In this document: piece after piece, positions 18,456 through 24,964 of the stretch
Position numbering within the stretch: position 1 is the stretch's first letter
Layout: each line of letters starts with the position of its first letter
IMG/VR virus record: IMGVR_UViG_3300043470_000337
Coordinates: 1-25,968 of that record
DNA from: a virus
Length of the DNA: 25,968 bases
Reading direction: 5' to 3' (one strand)
The notes under the pieces: generated by a model
What the model saw: the letters and a program-made list of their open reading frames with translations, nothing else
Told to the model about the DNA's origin: nothing
The model's database searches: none
Position numbers and translations under genes: made by a program

Positions 18456-18731
18456 ATGGAAACTTGGTTAATGACACTCATCCTTTTTGTAGCTAGTTCA
18501 ATTTTTGCTATATTTGGATACTTTTTAAAAATGATACACTCTGATGTTAGAAAAAATACAGAAGAACAAGGTAAGTTAAAAGGTAAAATAGAATTGGTAC
18601 AGCAAGAAAGTCAAATAAAATATCAAGCACTACAAGAACTTACACAGCTTGAAATTAAAAACTTAGCAAAGAATGTAAGTGAATTATCAGATGCAGTAAA
18701 ATTATTTATAGTAAACAGTAGACATGACTAA
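18456..18731 (+). CDS. membrane-anchored coiled-coil protein of the lysis cassette
   Basis: 91 residues. One transmembrane helix at residues of about 5-27 (LMTLILFVASSIFAIFGYFL) is followed by a long charged helix with heptad character (RKNTEEQGKLKGKIELVQQE..., continuing to ELSDAVKLFIVNSRHD). One membrane helix plus a cytoplasmic or periplasmic coiled coil is the plan of XhlA-like lysis accessory proteins. It overlaps the next gene by 8 nt, and that gene codes for a holin-like protein. Likely partner or regulator of the holin. Confidence 0.7.
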   Translation: METWLMTLILFVASSIFAIFGYFLKMIHSDVRKNTEEQGKLKGKIELVQQESQIKYQALQELTQLEIKNLAKNVSELSDAVKLFIVNSRHD

Positions 18732-19002
18732 TTTAAAAAAAAGATGGAATGCTAAAACACCTAAGTTCTGGAAGAAAGTACAAAAGGTTGCAATTGCAGT
18801 AGGTGCAGCAGCCGGAGTAGTAATAGCAGCTCCAATAACATTACCAGCTACAGTAGTAACAGTGGCTGGATATTTAGTAACTGCAGGAACAGTAGCAGCT
18901 ACTTTATCCCAATTAACAGTAGAAGATTACAAGGATTTAGAAACAGTAATAACTAAAAAAAAGAAAAATGGCAAAGAAAGTAAAACCACAAGTGGAAATT
19001 AA
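18724..19002 (+). CDS. holin-like membrane protein
   Basis: 92 residues. It has a basic amphipathic N-terminus (MTNLKKRWNAKTPKFWKKVQ), then two hydrophobic Ala/Val-rich segments (about residues 22-43 and 46-62, separated by a Pro turn), then a polar Lys-rich tail. This matches the plan of small phage holins that open the inner membrane for the endolysin. It lies upstream of the amidase and overlaps the preceding gene by 8 nt and the following one by 35 nt. No specific holin family can be named. Confidence 0.65.
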   Translation: MTNLKKRWNAKTPKFWKKVQKVAIAVGAAAGVVIAAPITLPATVVTVAGYLVTAGTVAATLSQLTVEDYKDLETVITKKKKNGKESKTTSGN

Positions 19003-19270
19003 TGCTGAAGTTAAGGTAAAGAAAACCAGAGTAAGTGTTAAGAAAAAAGACAAGAACTTAGATGTAGTAGTAGATACACCTAAAGTAGATGTTACAGTAA
19101 AAGCTAATGAAGAAGAAAAGAAGTTTGTACTAGACTCTAGAAAATTAGATGTAGAAGTTACTAAGACAGATGAAGGCACTACAGTTAAAGTAGAAGCTGA
19201 GACTCCAGTACTACAAAGAGTTGGTAAATGGGTTGCTCATATGATGAGTAAAAAATTTAACCGTAAGTAA
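18968..19270 (+). CDS. Lys/Val-rich repetitive protein between holin and endolysin
   Basis: 100 residues of highly basic, alternating Val/Lys strands: QVEINAEVKVKKTRVSVKKK, NLDVVVDTPKVDVTVKANEE, KLDVEVTKTDEGTTVKVEAE. It ends in a helix with RVGKWVAHMMSKKF. The repeated V-x-V-x-K pattern suggests an extended beta structure. It overlaps the holin-like gene by 35 nt and is 2 nt before the endolysin. No signal peptide, so a spanin is unlikely. The role in lysis is unclear, and expression in this frame is supported mainly by its place. Confidence 0.6.
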   Translation: MAKKVKPQVEINAEVKVKKTRVSVKKKDKNLDVVVDTPKVDVTVKANEEEKKFVLDSRKLDVEVTKTDEGTTVKVEAETPVLQRVGKWVAHMMSKKFNRK

Positions 19271-19272
19271 CA

Positions 19273-20151
19273 ATGTCTGTTTTAAAGAAAGGAAGCAAGG
19301 GGCCATCAGTGGTTACTCTTCAAGAATTCTTAAAACTTACAGCTGACGGAATCTTTGGTCCTAAAACAGAATCTGCAGTAAAATCTTACCAGAAGAAAAA
19401 TGGTCTGGTAGCAGATGGTATAGTAGGTACTAAGACTTGGGCACACATGGGTATCCTTAATACAGATAATGCAGAAAATCTAGAAGTAGAAAAAGCTCTA
19501 GAGATTAAGAAACATTACATGATCCCGGGTACTTATTTTGCTGGCCCAGTTCCAAAAAATTGGATATTCTTACACCACACAGCAGGATGGGAAGACCCTT
19601 ATCAGGTTGCTGATATGTGGGCAAGAGATGACAGAGGTAATGTAGCCACTGAATTTGTATTAGGAGGACAGTCTGTTAGAAATGGAGATACTAAGTATGA
19701 CGGTGAATTAATTCAGTGTTTTCCAGAAGGAGGATATGGGTGGCACACAGGTACAGGTAACTCTGTTATGCATAGAAACTCTGTAGCTATTGAGGTATGT
19801 TGTATGGGTCAGATAGTTAATGGTAAAACATATGTTGGTACACCAGCAGATCCTAACCAAATAGTTAAGCTAGCTAAACCATTCCGTGGATTTCAGTTCT
19901 GGCACAGATACTCAGATGCTCAGATAACTGCATTAAAACAATGGATATTATTTGTAGCTGAGAAATATAACATAGATCCTAGAGTAGGTTTAGTAGAGTA
20001 TGTAAGAGCAAAAGGTGCTGATGGATTTGATGTATTAGATTTGGCTAGAGCTAATTCTACACCAGGAATGTACTCTCACACTAATGTATTAAGAGGTAAA
20101 GTGGACATGTTCCCGCAGCAAGAGTTAATTGATATGTTATTAAGCTTATAG
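19273..20151 (+). CDS. endolysin: PG-binding domain plus N-acetylmuramoyl-L-alanine amidase
   Basis: 292 residues. Residues 1-62 form a PG_binding_1 domain (LKKGSKGPSVVTLQEFL, DGIFGPKTESAVKSYQKKNG, DGIVGTKTWAHMG). Residues of about 95-285 form an Amidase_2-type catalytic domain. IFLHHTAG gives the first zinc His (101 or 102). EGGYGWHTGTGNS (H158) and NSVAIEVCC form the core. YSHTNVLRGKVDMFPQ gives H269, K276 and D278, matching the H-x6-K-x-D end of the family. It cleaves the amide between N-acetylmuramate and L-Ala in peptidoglycan. No signal peptide, so it needs the holin-like partner upstream. A binding domain at the N-terminus is uncommon for Gram-negative phages but known. Confidence 0.93.
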   Translation: MSVLKKGSKGPSVVTLQEFLKLTADGIFGPKTESAVKSYQKKNGLVADGIVGTKTWAHMGILNTDNAENLEVEKALEIKKHYMIPGTYFAGPVPKNWIFLHHTAGWEDPYQVADMWARDDRGNVATEFVLGGQSVRNGDTKYDGELIQCFPEGGYGWHTGTGNSVMHRNSVAIEVCCMGQIVNGKTYVGTPADPNQIVKLAKPFRGFQFWHRYSDAQITALKQWILFVAEKYNIDPRVGLVEYVRAKGADGFDVLDLARANSTPGMYSHTNVLRGKVDMFPQQELIDMLLSL

Positions 20152-20152
20152 T

Positions 20153-20311
20153 ATGAAACTGAGAAACAACTGGAATAATTCAAAGAAGCAGTGGGATAAA
20201 GTGATGGTAAGATTGAGATTATCTAGTTTGGACATATTCTCACTAGAGATAGATATATCAAGAGAGTTTTATCTACTTACTGTTTTAAACTTTACAATTA
20301 AAAATAGATAA
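20153..20311 (+). CDS. small basic hypothetical protein
   Basis: 52 residues: MKLRNNWNNSKKQWDKVMVR, then LRLSSLDIFSLEIDISREFY and LLTVLNFTIKNR. It starts 1 nt after the endolysin stop and ends 2 nt before the next start, so it fills the gap exactly. That and the basic N-terminal and Leu/Ile-rich C-terminal pattern support it. No family recognised. Confidence 0.5.
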   Translation: MKLRNNWNNSKKQWDKVMVRLRLSSLDIFSLEIDISREFYLLTVLNFTIKNR

Positions 20312-20313
20312 CT

Positions 20314-20628
20314 ATGAAAAAGATAATCAAAAAAGCAAAAACTAAAAAATTGGTTAAAGCTCAAAATGGTATCAATGTAAAAAATGATCCACCTAAAACT
20401 AAATCTTTTACTAATCCTTTGACTGGCAGAACAAGAGTAACTGAAGGCTGGAAAGAAAAGCCAAGTACAGGTACTGTTGCACCACGTCCAGGTTATGCTG
20501 AAAAAACAGTAGATGTCTATAACAAAAAAGGTGACAAAATAAAAACAGTTGATAAAACAAGACAGCTAACATCTAAAACTAAGTATGCTTATAATACTAA
20601 AGTTACTAAACACAATAAAAAAGGATAA
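20314..20628 (+). CDS. Lys-rich basic protein
   Basis: 104 residues with about one third Lys/Arg/Thr. The N-terminus is MKKIIKKAKTKKLVKAQNGI. The middle (SFTNPLTGRTRVTEGWKEKP) and tail (DVYNKKGDKIKTVDKTRQLT) have short beta-like repeats. It is probably intrinsically disordered and DNA- or virion-associated. A lysine-rich head followed by QNG is a pattern I have seen in small crAss-like phage proteins, without a known role. It is 1 nt from the next gene. Confidence 0.6.
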   Translation: MKKIIKKAKTKKLVKAQNGINVKNDPPKTKSFTNPLTGRTRVTEGWKEKPSTGTVAPRPGYAEKTVDVYNKKGDKIKTVDKTRQLTSKTKYAYNTKVTKHNKKG

Positions 20629-20629
20629 T

Positions 20630-20884
20630 ATGAAACATGGATTAAAAGGAGTTACAGATGCTACAGTATTCTGTAAGTCAATGCAGAAAGGTGGACCTGC
20701 ACCAATGATAAGGTCAATGAAGAGCTATGAAGTTGGTGGAGTAACAGGTTTGCAATCTCCTAATGCAGCATCTGCAGAAAGTCAATGTACTGGTGGACCA
20801 GGTGATCCTCCGGGTTGTAGAGGAAGCAAAAGAAAAGTCAGACAGAAGAAGTATATAAAAAGAAGAAGAGTTCCAGGACTATGA
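20630..20884 (+). CDS. Gly-rich protein with basic tail
   Basis: 84 residues from MKHGLKGVTDATVFCKSMQK; the frame is open upstream, but that part overlaps the previous gene. The body is Gly/Ser/Pro-rich with Cys (QCTGGPGDPPGCRGSKRKVR). The last 15 residues are strongly basic (KYIKRRRVPGL). It might be a small virion or DNA-binding protein. The TAATATG junction shows tight coupling to the Lys-rich gene. A terminator follows. Confidence 0.6.
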   Translation: MKHGLKGVTDATVFCKSMQKGGPAPMIRSMKSYEVGGVTGLQSPNAASAESQCTGGPGDPPGCRGSKRKVRQKKYIKRRRVPGL

Positions 20885-20905
20885 TTAAGATATACTAGAT
20901 ATACT

Positions 20906-20936
20906 AATCCAGGTACTTTGTATGCCTGGATTTTTT
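20906..20936 (+). terminator. Rho-independent terminator of the lysis operon
   Basis: A perfect 8-bp stem AATCCAGG/CCTGGATT (20906-20913, 20925-20932), an 11-nt loop, then a T run. Confidence 0.9.
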
Positions 20937-20968
20937 GTTTTAAATATATCTTGTTTAAACTTTTATTG

Positions 20969-20976
20969 TATATTTG
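20969..20976 (+). promoter_or_regulatory. promoter -7 element for the packaging operon
   Basis: TATATTTG, with TTG at 20951-20953 (15 bp away, shorter than usual). It lies 23 nt before the ATG at 21000. The surrounding TTGTATATT core is also found at 12602 and 18420. Confidence 0.6.
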
Positions 20977-20999
20977 TCTAAACTTTTAAAATATATAAA

Positions 21000-21284
21000 A
21001 TGGAAAACCAACATTTTGAGGAGGAATTAACTCCTGAGCAACTAGCTGAAAAGAAGGCTTCTATGCTTGAATTTTACACAGATTCAGTACCTTATCTTGA
21101 TGCCCAACTAGTGTATGAACAAAAACTTCTAGCTATTGATGAAGCAAGGTTTAAAAGAATGAGTCTTCAGATGCAGTATGCTATGATGATGAATGAAGCT
21201 AAGAATGCTGAGAATGGTGAAGAAGAAGATGACTTAGAGTATCCAGAAACAGAAGCTCCAAAAAGAAAGCTTAAGAAAGACTAA
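21000..21284 (+). CDS. acidic helical protein, first of the packaging operon
   Basis: 94 residues, mostly helical: EELTPEQLAEKKASMLEFYT, then DAQLVYEQKLLAIDEARFKR and MSLQMQYAMMMNEA, with an acidic linker (EEEDDLEYPETEAPKRKLKK). Small, helical and acidic, and in the position often held by packaging or scaffold-type accessory proteins, but no family is recognised. It starts behind a promoter and is 2 nt from the next gene. Confidence 0.7.
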   Translation: MENQHFEEELTPEQLAEKKASMLEFYTDSVPYLDAQLVYEQKLLAIDEARFKRMSLQMQYAMMMNEAKNAENGEEEDDLEYPETEAPKRKLKKD

Positions 21285-21286
21285 TC

Positions 21287-21646
21287 ATGGCTTTAGTTAA
21301 TCAGGTACAGAAAAGAGTAGTGATGTCAAAAAATGATATCATTAAGTTTCAGATCTTAACTCATTGTTATATTAACCGTATAACAATGAGTGAGTCTGAT
21401 CTGGAATGTTTAACTCTGTTATCATTACTTGGTCCAATTGAACTTTCTCATTTTTGTTATGAAGCATCTGATGAACATAAGATATTTAAGTCAGAGCAAA
21501 CAGTAAGAAACTGTATTAACAAGTGTGAGAAGAATAATTTAGTAAGTAAAGATCCTTCAAATAAAAAGGTTGTATTTATAGACCCAGCTCTAAAGGTGCA
21601 AACTGAAGGTGACATATTATTAGACTTTAAATTTTTAGGTAAATGA
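21287..21646 (+). CDS. winged-helix-like DNA-binding protein (putative)
   Basis: 119 residues. MALVNQVQKRVVMSKNDIIK is followed by helix-rich sequence. TMSESDLECLTLLSLLGPIE and EHKIFKSEQTVRNCINKCEK resemble a helix-turn-helix pair with the second helix as recognition helix. LVSKDPSNKKVVFIDPALKV then makes a beta wing. A protein of this type near the terminase is a candidate small terminase or sequence-specific DNA binder; this is inference. Its stop overlaps the next start (ATGA). Confidence 0.6.
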   Translation: MALVNQVQKRVVMSKNDIIKFQILTHCYINRITMSESDLECLTLLSLLGPIELSHFCYEASDEHKIFKSEQTVRNCINKCEKNNLVSKDPSNKKVVFIDPALKVQTEGDILLDFKFLGK

Positions 21647-22029
21647 TACCACAGAAGTCAAAGTCTTTATATAAAGAAGTTGCTGAAGAATTAAATATCC
21701 CAATTGATCTGGTTGAAGATTTGATTGAGTATTACTACAAAGAAGTAAAAAGTAATATAACAGGTTTAAAACATTTAAGAATAAATGTAGATGGTCTTGG
21801 TCAGTTTGTTATAAAAGAAAGTTTTGTAAGAAAGATGGTGCCTAGATATAAAAAGGCATTAACCAACCATGACACATCTACCTTTAATGCTTATCACCAC
21901 AAGATGATGCTAGAAAAAAAACTAATAGCTTTGGCTCACATAGAAAAAGAATTAGATAAAGTAGCATTAAAAAAAGAAGAGACTTTAAAGAAGAAAGAAG
22001 AATATAAACTTAATAAAGAAGACTTATGA
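21643..22029 (+). CDS. HU/IHF-like DNA-binding protein
   Basis: 128 residues. The first 85 fit the HU/IHF fold: helices SLYKEVAEELNIPIDLVEDL and IEYYYKEVKSNI (the N-terminal helical pair), then LRINVDGLGQFVIKESFVRK, the beta region with the family's LGxF motif. The C-terminal 45 residues form a Lys-rich helix with coiled-coil character (AHIEKELDKVALKKEETLKK). IHF-like genes near the terminase have been described in crAss-like phages, and this supports the lineage. The protein would bend DNA or act in packaging or the virion. ATGA overlaps on both sides. Confidence 0.7.
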   Translation: MIPQKSKSLYKEVAEELNIPIDLVEDLIEYYYKEVKSNITGLKHLRINVDGLGQFVIKESFVRKMVPRYKKALTNHDTSTFNAYHHKMMLEKKLIALAHIEKELDKVALKKEETLKKKEEYKLNKEDL

Positions 22030-22325
22030 AAAACACACTAAAACTAATTTGGGAGAACAGGAACCAAATAATTGAAGGTATAACTAACTCAGTTATCAGA
22101 GATGAAACAGTGGAAGAAATAGCTAGATTAAGATATAGTATCTGTGATGACTGTGAGCACAAAGGAAAGAAGTGTGCTGTTAAAGGTACTGCTCCATGCT
22201 GTAATGAATGTGGATGCTCACTTAACTTTAAAACAAGATCTTTATCATCAGAATGCCCATTAGGTAAATGGGAAGCACTTACTACTGAAGAGAAGGAAGA
22301 TGAGTTAGACAACCTTAAAGATTAA
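22026..22325 (+). CDS. zinc-ribbon protein of the packaging operon
   Basis: 99 residues. A helical head (MKNTLKLIWENRNQIIEGIT) is followed by a Cys cluster in residues of about 40-80: CDDC, then C (KGKKCAVK), CCNECGC, then a final Cys in SSECPLGKW. Two CxxC-type knuckles plus the ending KTRSLSSECPLGKW form a pattern I recall in Bacteroidota phages. It is probably a structural zinc site for DNA or protein binding. ATGA overlap with the HU/IHF-like gene. Confidence 0.7.
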   Translation: MKNTLKLIWENRNQIIEGITNSVIRDETVEEIARLRYSICDDCEHKGKKCAVKGTAPCCNECGCSLNFKTRSLSSECPLGKWEALTTEEKEDELDNLKD

Positions 22326-22329
22326 TATT

Positions 22330-22662
22330 ATGAATGTACCAATTCCAAGTGTATATCATCCAGCTGGAACTTTAGTTAATGATGGCAGTCAAGTAATTAA
22401 TACTATACCATTGGATACAGCTTCTAGTAATGGTTTGTTTTCTCAAATGAATACTGGACCCTATAGTGATCCATGGAATCCTATACATCAAATAGAAGAA
22501 AGACTTAGGAAACTAGAAACAGAAAACAAGTTTTTAAGACTAAAGATTCTATCTATAGAAGGTAAATTTACACAAGAAGAAGTAACTAATATCCGGAAGA
22601 TGTTAATTGCAGAAGATGAATCATCAAGAACATTAGCTGAATCAATAATAGATAATGCATAA
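22330..22662 (+). CDS. hypothetical protein with coiled coil
   Basis: 110 residues. The first 50 are extended and Asn/Ser/Pro-rich (PSVYHPAGTLVNDGSQVINT). The middle, about residues 54-78, is a Glu/Arg/Leu helix with heptads (IEERLRKLETENKFLRLKIL), a likely oligomerising coiled coil. The last 30 are helical. It may be a small virion or packaging adaptor. Its stop overlaps the next start by 8 nt. Confidence 0.7.
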   Translation: MNVPIPSVYHPAGTLVNDGSQVINTIPLDTASSNGLFSQMNTGPYSDPWNPIHQIEERLRKLETENKFLRLKILSIEGKFTQEEVTNIRKMLIAEDESSRTLAESIIDNA

Positions 22663-22906
22663 TTGGGAACATTTTCAAACAGATGGTATGGCTGCACAAG
22701 GCCCTAACATTATGTATACTACAGATACTAATGATGAACTTGCACATTACATGTCTATAGAAAATTCTGTAGGCTTTGTAGAGTGGATGGAGAGCAGAGG
22801 TAAAGTAGATTCTGAGACAGCAAAAAGTTTGATAACTATGTTGAGGTCAGAAGACATAGATAATTTTAACATAGCAATACTTGCTATAGAACAATTAAAG
22901 AAATGA
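22655..22906 (+). CDS. hypothetical protein
   Basis: 83 residues. The head is polar (MHNWEHFQTDGMAAQGPNIM) and the second half is helical and acidic (FVEWMESRGKVDSETAKSLI, DNFNIAILAIEQLKK). No family recognised. It overlaps its neighbours by 8 and 4 nt within the packaging operon, so it is very probably translated. Confidence 0.65.
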   Translation: MHNWEHFQTDGMAAQGPNIMYTTDTNDELAHYMSIENSVGFVEWMESRGKVDSETAKSLITMLRSEDIDNFNIAILAIEQLKK

Positions 22907-23733
22907 GTATAGTATTTAATGCAGCAGATCATAGCTATAAAAGCTTAAGCTCAGAAGAAAACATTAGTTGGACTAGTGTTACTTCTGTAGTATCAGCTTT
23001 TAAAAAACCTTTTGATGCAAAAAAGACTGCAGAGAAAGTCACCAAGAGTAAAAAGTCAAAATGGTTTGGTATTGATCCTGTATTAATACAACAGATATGG
23101 ACTAATGAAGCAGACAGATCTACTACCTTAGGTACATGGTACCATAACCAAAGAGAAGATGACTTATGCTCTTTAGCTTCATTAGAAAGAGAAGGAGTTA
23201 CTATACCTGTATTTAAACCATCTGGTGAGAATAATGGGATAAGAGTAGCACCAAATCAAAAGTTAGAACCAGGCGTGTATCCAGAACATATGGTCTATCT
23301 TAAGTCAGCAGGCTTATGTGGCCAATCAGATTTAGTTGAAGTAGTCAATGGTAAAGTAAATATCACTGACTACAAAACTAATAAGAAGATAGATATGGAA
23401 TCTTATGTAAACTGGGAGGGTATGCCAGATAAAATGCTACCACCAGTAGATAACTTAGATGACTGTCATTTCTATCATTATGCTTTACAATTGAGTATTT
23501 ATATGTATATTATATTGAAGCATAATCCTAAGCTAAAACCAGGAAGAATATTTATACACCATGTTATGTTTGAGGTAGAGGCTGAAGATAATTGGGGGTA
23601 TCCTGTAACTAAGAAAGATGAGAATGGAGACCCTGTAATAAAAGAAGTAAAACCAATTGCAGTACCTTATCTAGTAGATGAAGTACAGGCAATTATTCAC
23701 TATATGAAAGACAACCCAATTAAAAAGAAATAA
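22903..23733 (+). CDS. PD-(D/E)XK superfamily nuclease
   Basis: 276 residues. Typical of RecB/Cas4-like phage nucleases: H81 in TLGTWYHNQRE, then LCGQSDLVEVVNGKVNITDY with D143 and D156, K158 in DYKTNKK (the D...(D/E)xK catalytic set), and Q196 in ALQLSIYMYI. The order His, Asp, D-x-K, Gln-x3-Tyr matches the Cas4/RecB motif set. A Cys cluster for iron-sulfur binding is not evident. crAss-like phages carry such nucleases near packaging genes. Possible roles are trimming or recombination of phage DNA during replication or packaging. ATGA overlap with the previous gene; shares its end with the next start. Confidence 0.85.
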   Translation: MSIVFNAADHSYKSLSSEENISWTSVTSVVSAFKKPFDAKKTAEKVTKSKKSKWFGIDPVLIQQIWTNEADRSTTLGTWYHNQREDDLCSLASLEREGVTIPVFKPSGENNGIRVAPNQKLEPGVYPEHMVYLKSAGLCGQSDLVEVVNGKVNITDYKTNKKIDMESYVNWEGMPDKMLPPVDNLDDCHFYHYALQLSIYMYIILKHNPKLKPGRIFIHHVMFEVEAEDNWGYPVTKKDENGDPVIKEVKPIAVPYLVDEVQAIIHYMKDNPIKKK

Positions 23734-24248
23734 TGATAGTTAAGCTATTTGAAATACAAAACAATGTGGTAATACCAACTGAGCATTGTTATACCTTAAA
23801 GGCACTTAAAGATATAATGGATGATTATCCAGAAGATTATCTTAAGATATATCAGTATCTGTTCTACATGACATGTCCTAATCCAGATATGAATCCTTTC
23901 TTCTATACACCAGATATAGATAAAGAGAATTTAATTATGCAACAAATAGAAGGTGAGTTCTCAACAGAAGATGATGCTGTGTTTACTGCGCTTAAATTCT
24001 GTGAAAGAATGTATGAAACACCAACATCCAGAGCATATAAAGGTATTGCATCCATGTTAGATAGATTAGCAAGATATATGGAAGTAACTACAATTACTGC
24101 AGGTAGAGATGGTAATATAAACTCTCTAATTAGCGCAGCTAAAAACTATGATGCAATTAGACAGTCTTTTAAAGGAGCCTATAAAGATCTTCAGGAAGAG
24201 CAATCAAGCAGAGTAAGAGGTGGGCAGGGGCTTGCGTATGATTCATAA
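23733..24248 (+). CDS. conserved-looking protein upstream of the terminase
   Basis: 171 residues, helical. MIVKLFEIQNNVVIPTEHCY is followed by IMDDYPEDYLKIYQYLFYMT and CPNPDMNPFFY. A repeated-helix region follows (FCERMYETPTSRAYKGIASM, LDRLARYMEVTTITAGRDGN) and the tail ends VRGGQGLAYDS. Similar proteins precede terminase genes in large Bacteroidota phages as I recall them; a small-terminase-like or head-completion role is possible but unproven. It starts on the stop of the nuclease gene (TAATG). The HNH gene separates it from the terminase. Confidence 0.7.
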   Translation: MIVKLFEIQNNVVIPTEHCYTLKALKDIMDDYPEDYLKIYQYLFYMTCPNPDMNPFFYTPDIDKENLIMQQIEGEFSTEDDAVFTALKFCERMYETPTSRAYKGIASMLDRLARYMEVTTITAGRDGNINSLISAAKNYDAIRQSFKGAYKDLQEEQSSRVRGGQGLAYDS

Positions 24249-24269
24249 ATTATTAATAATTAATTACTT

Positions 24270-24962
24270 ATGAACTATATAAAAATATATAACAAGCTTA
24301 TAATTAAAGCAAAATTAGAAAGTAGAAAAAGATCTGATGATGTTTATTATGAAGCTCATCATATAAAGCCAAAATCATTTGGAGGAAAGGGTGATGGTAG
24401 AAATACTGTCCACCCTAATATAGTATTATTAACACCAAAAGAACATTACATTGCACATTTGTTATTAGTTGCAATATATCCCAATTCACCAGCAATGCAT
24501 AAAGCATTGTGGAATATGTGTAATGTAAAAAAAGATTTAAGATTCAAGCCTTCAGCAAAAACATATTGCAAAATTAGAACAGAATATATAAAAAATACTA
24601 AAGGTTCTAATAACCATTTTTTTGGCAAAACACATTCAAATGAAAGTAAATTAAAAATTAGCAAAAAAGCAAAAGGAAGACAAACTTTTTTAGGTAAGAC
24701 ACACACAAAAGAATCTAAATTAAAAATGAGAAACTCTCAATTAGGTAAAGCAGTTTCAGAAGAAACTAGGGTTAAAATAAGATTGAGTGTATCAGGTGGT
24801 AATCACTATAATGCTAAAAAAATTATATGTACTCAAACACAAAAATTATTTGGTTCTGGTAAAGAGTTATCTGAATATTTGAATATACCATTTAGTACTA
24901 TTAGATCTTATTTAAATGGAAATTCAAAAGCTCCTAAATGGTTTTGCTATCAAAGAGTTTAA
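24270..24962 (+). CDS. HNH homing endonuclease with NUMOD3 and NUMOD1 repeats
   Basis: 230 residues. HNH nuclease at about residues 25-70: EAHHIKPKSFGGKGDGRNTV, HPNIVLLTPKEHYIAHLLL, with His-His, Asn and His-x3-His in place. Three NUMOD3-type motifs follow (NNHFFGKTHSNESKLKISKK, FLGKTHTKESKLKMRNS, LGKAVSEETRVKIRLS). A C-terminal NUMOD1 helix-turn-helix (LFGSGKELSEYLNIPFSTIR) ends PKWFCYQRV. It sits 21 nt after one gene and 2 nt before the large terminase, free-standing and not inside an intron as far as can be seen. It probably cuts rival terminase regions lacking it. Confidence 0.92.
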   Translation: MNYIKIYNKLIIKAKLESRKRSDDVYYEAHHIKPKSFGGKGDGRNTVHPNIVLLTPKEHYIAHLLLVAIYPNSPAMHKALWNMCNVKKDLRFKPSAKTYCKIRTEYIKNTKGSNNHFFGKTHSNESKLKISKKAKGRQTFLGKTHTKESKLKMRNSQLGKAVSEETRVKIRLSVSGGNHYNAKKIICTQTQKLFGSGKELSEYLNIPFSTIRSYLNGNSKAPKWFCYQRV

Positions 24963-24964
24963 TT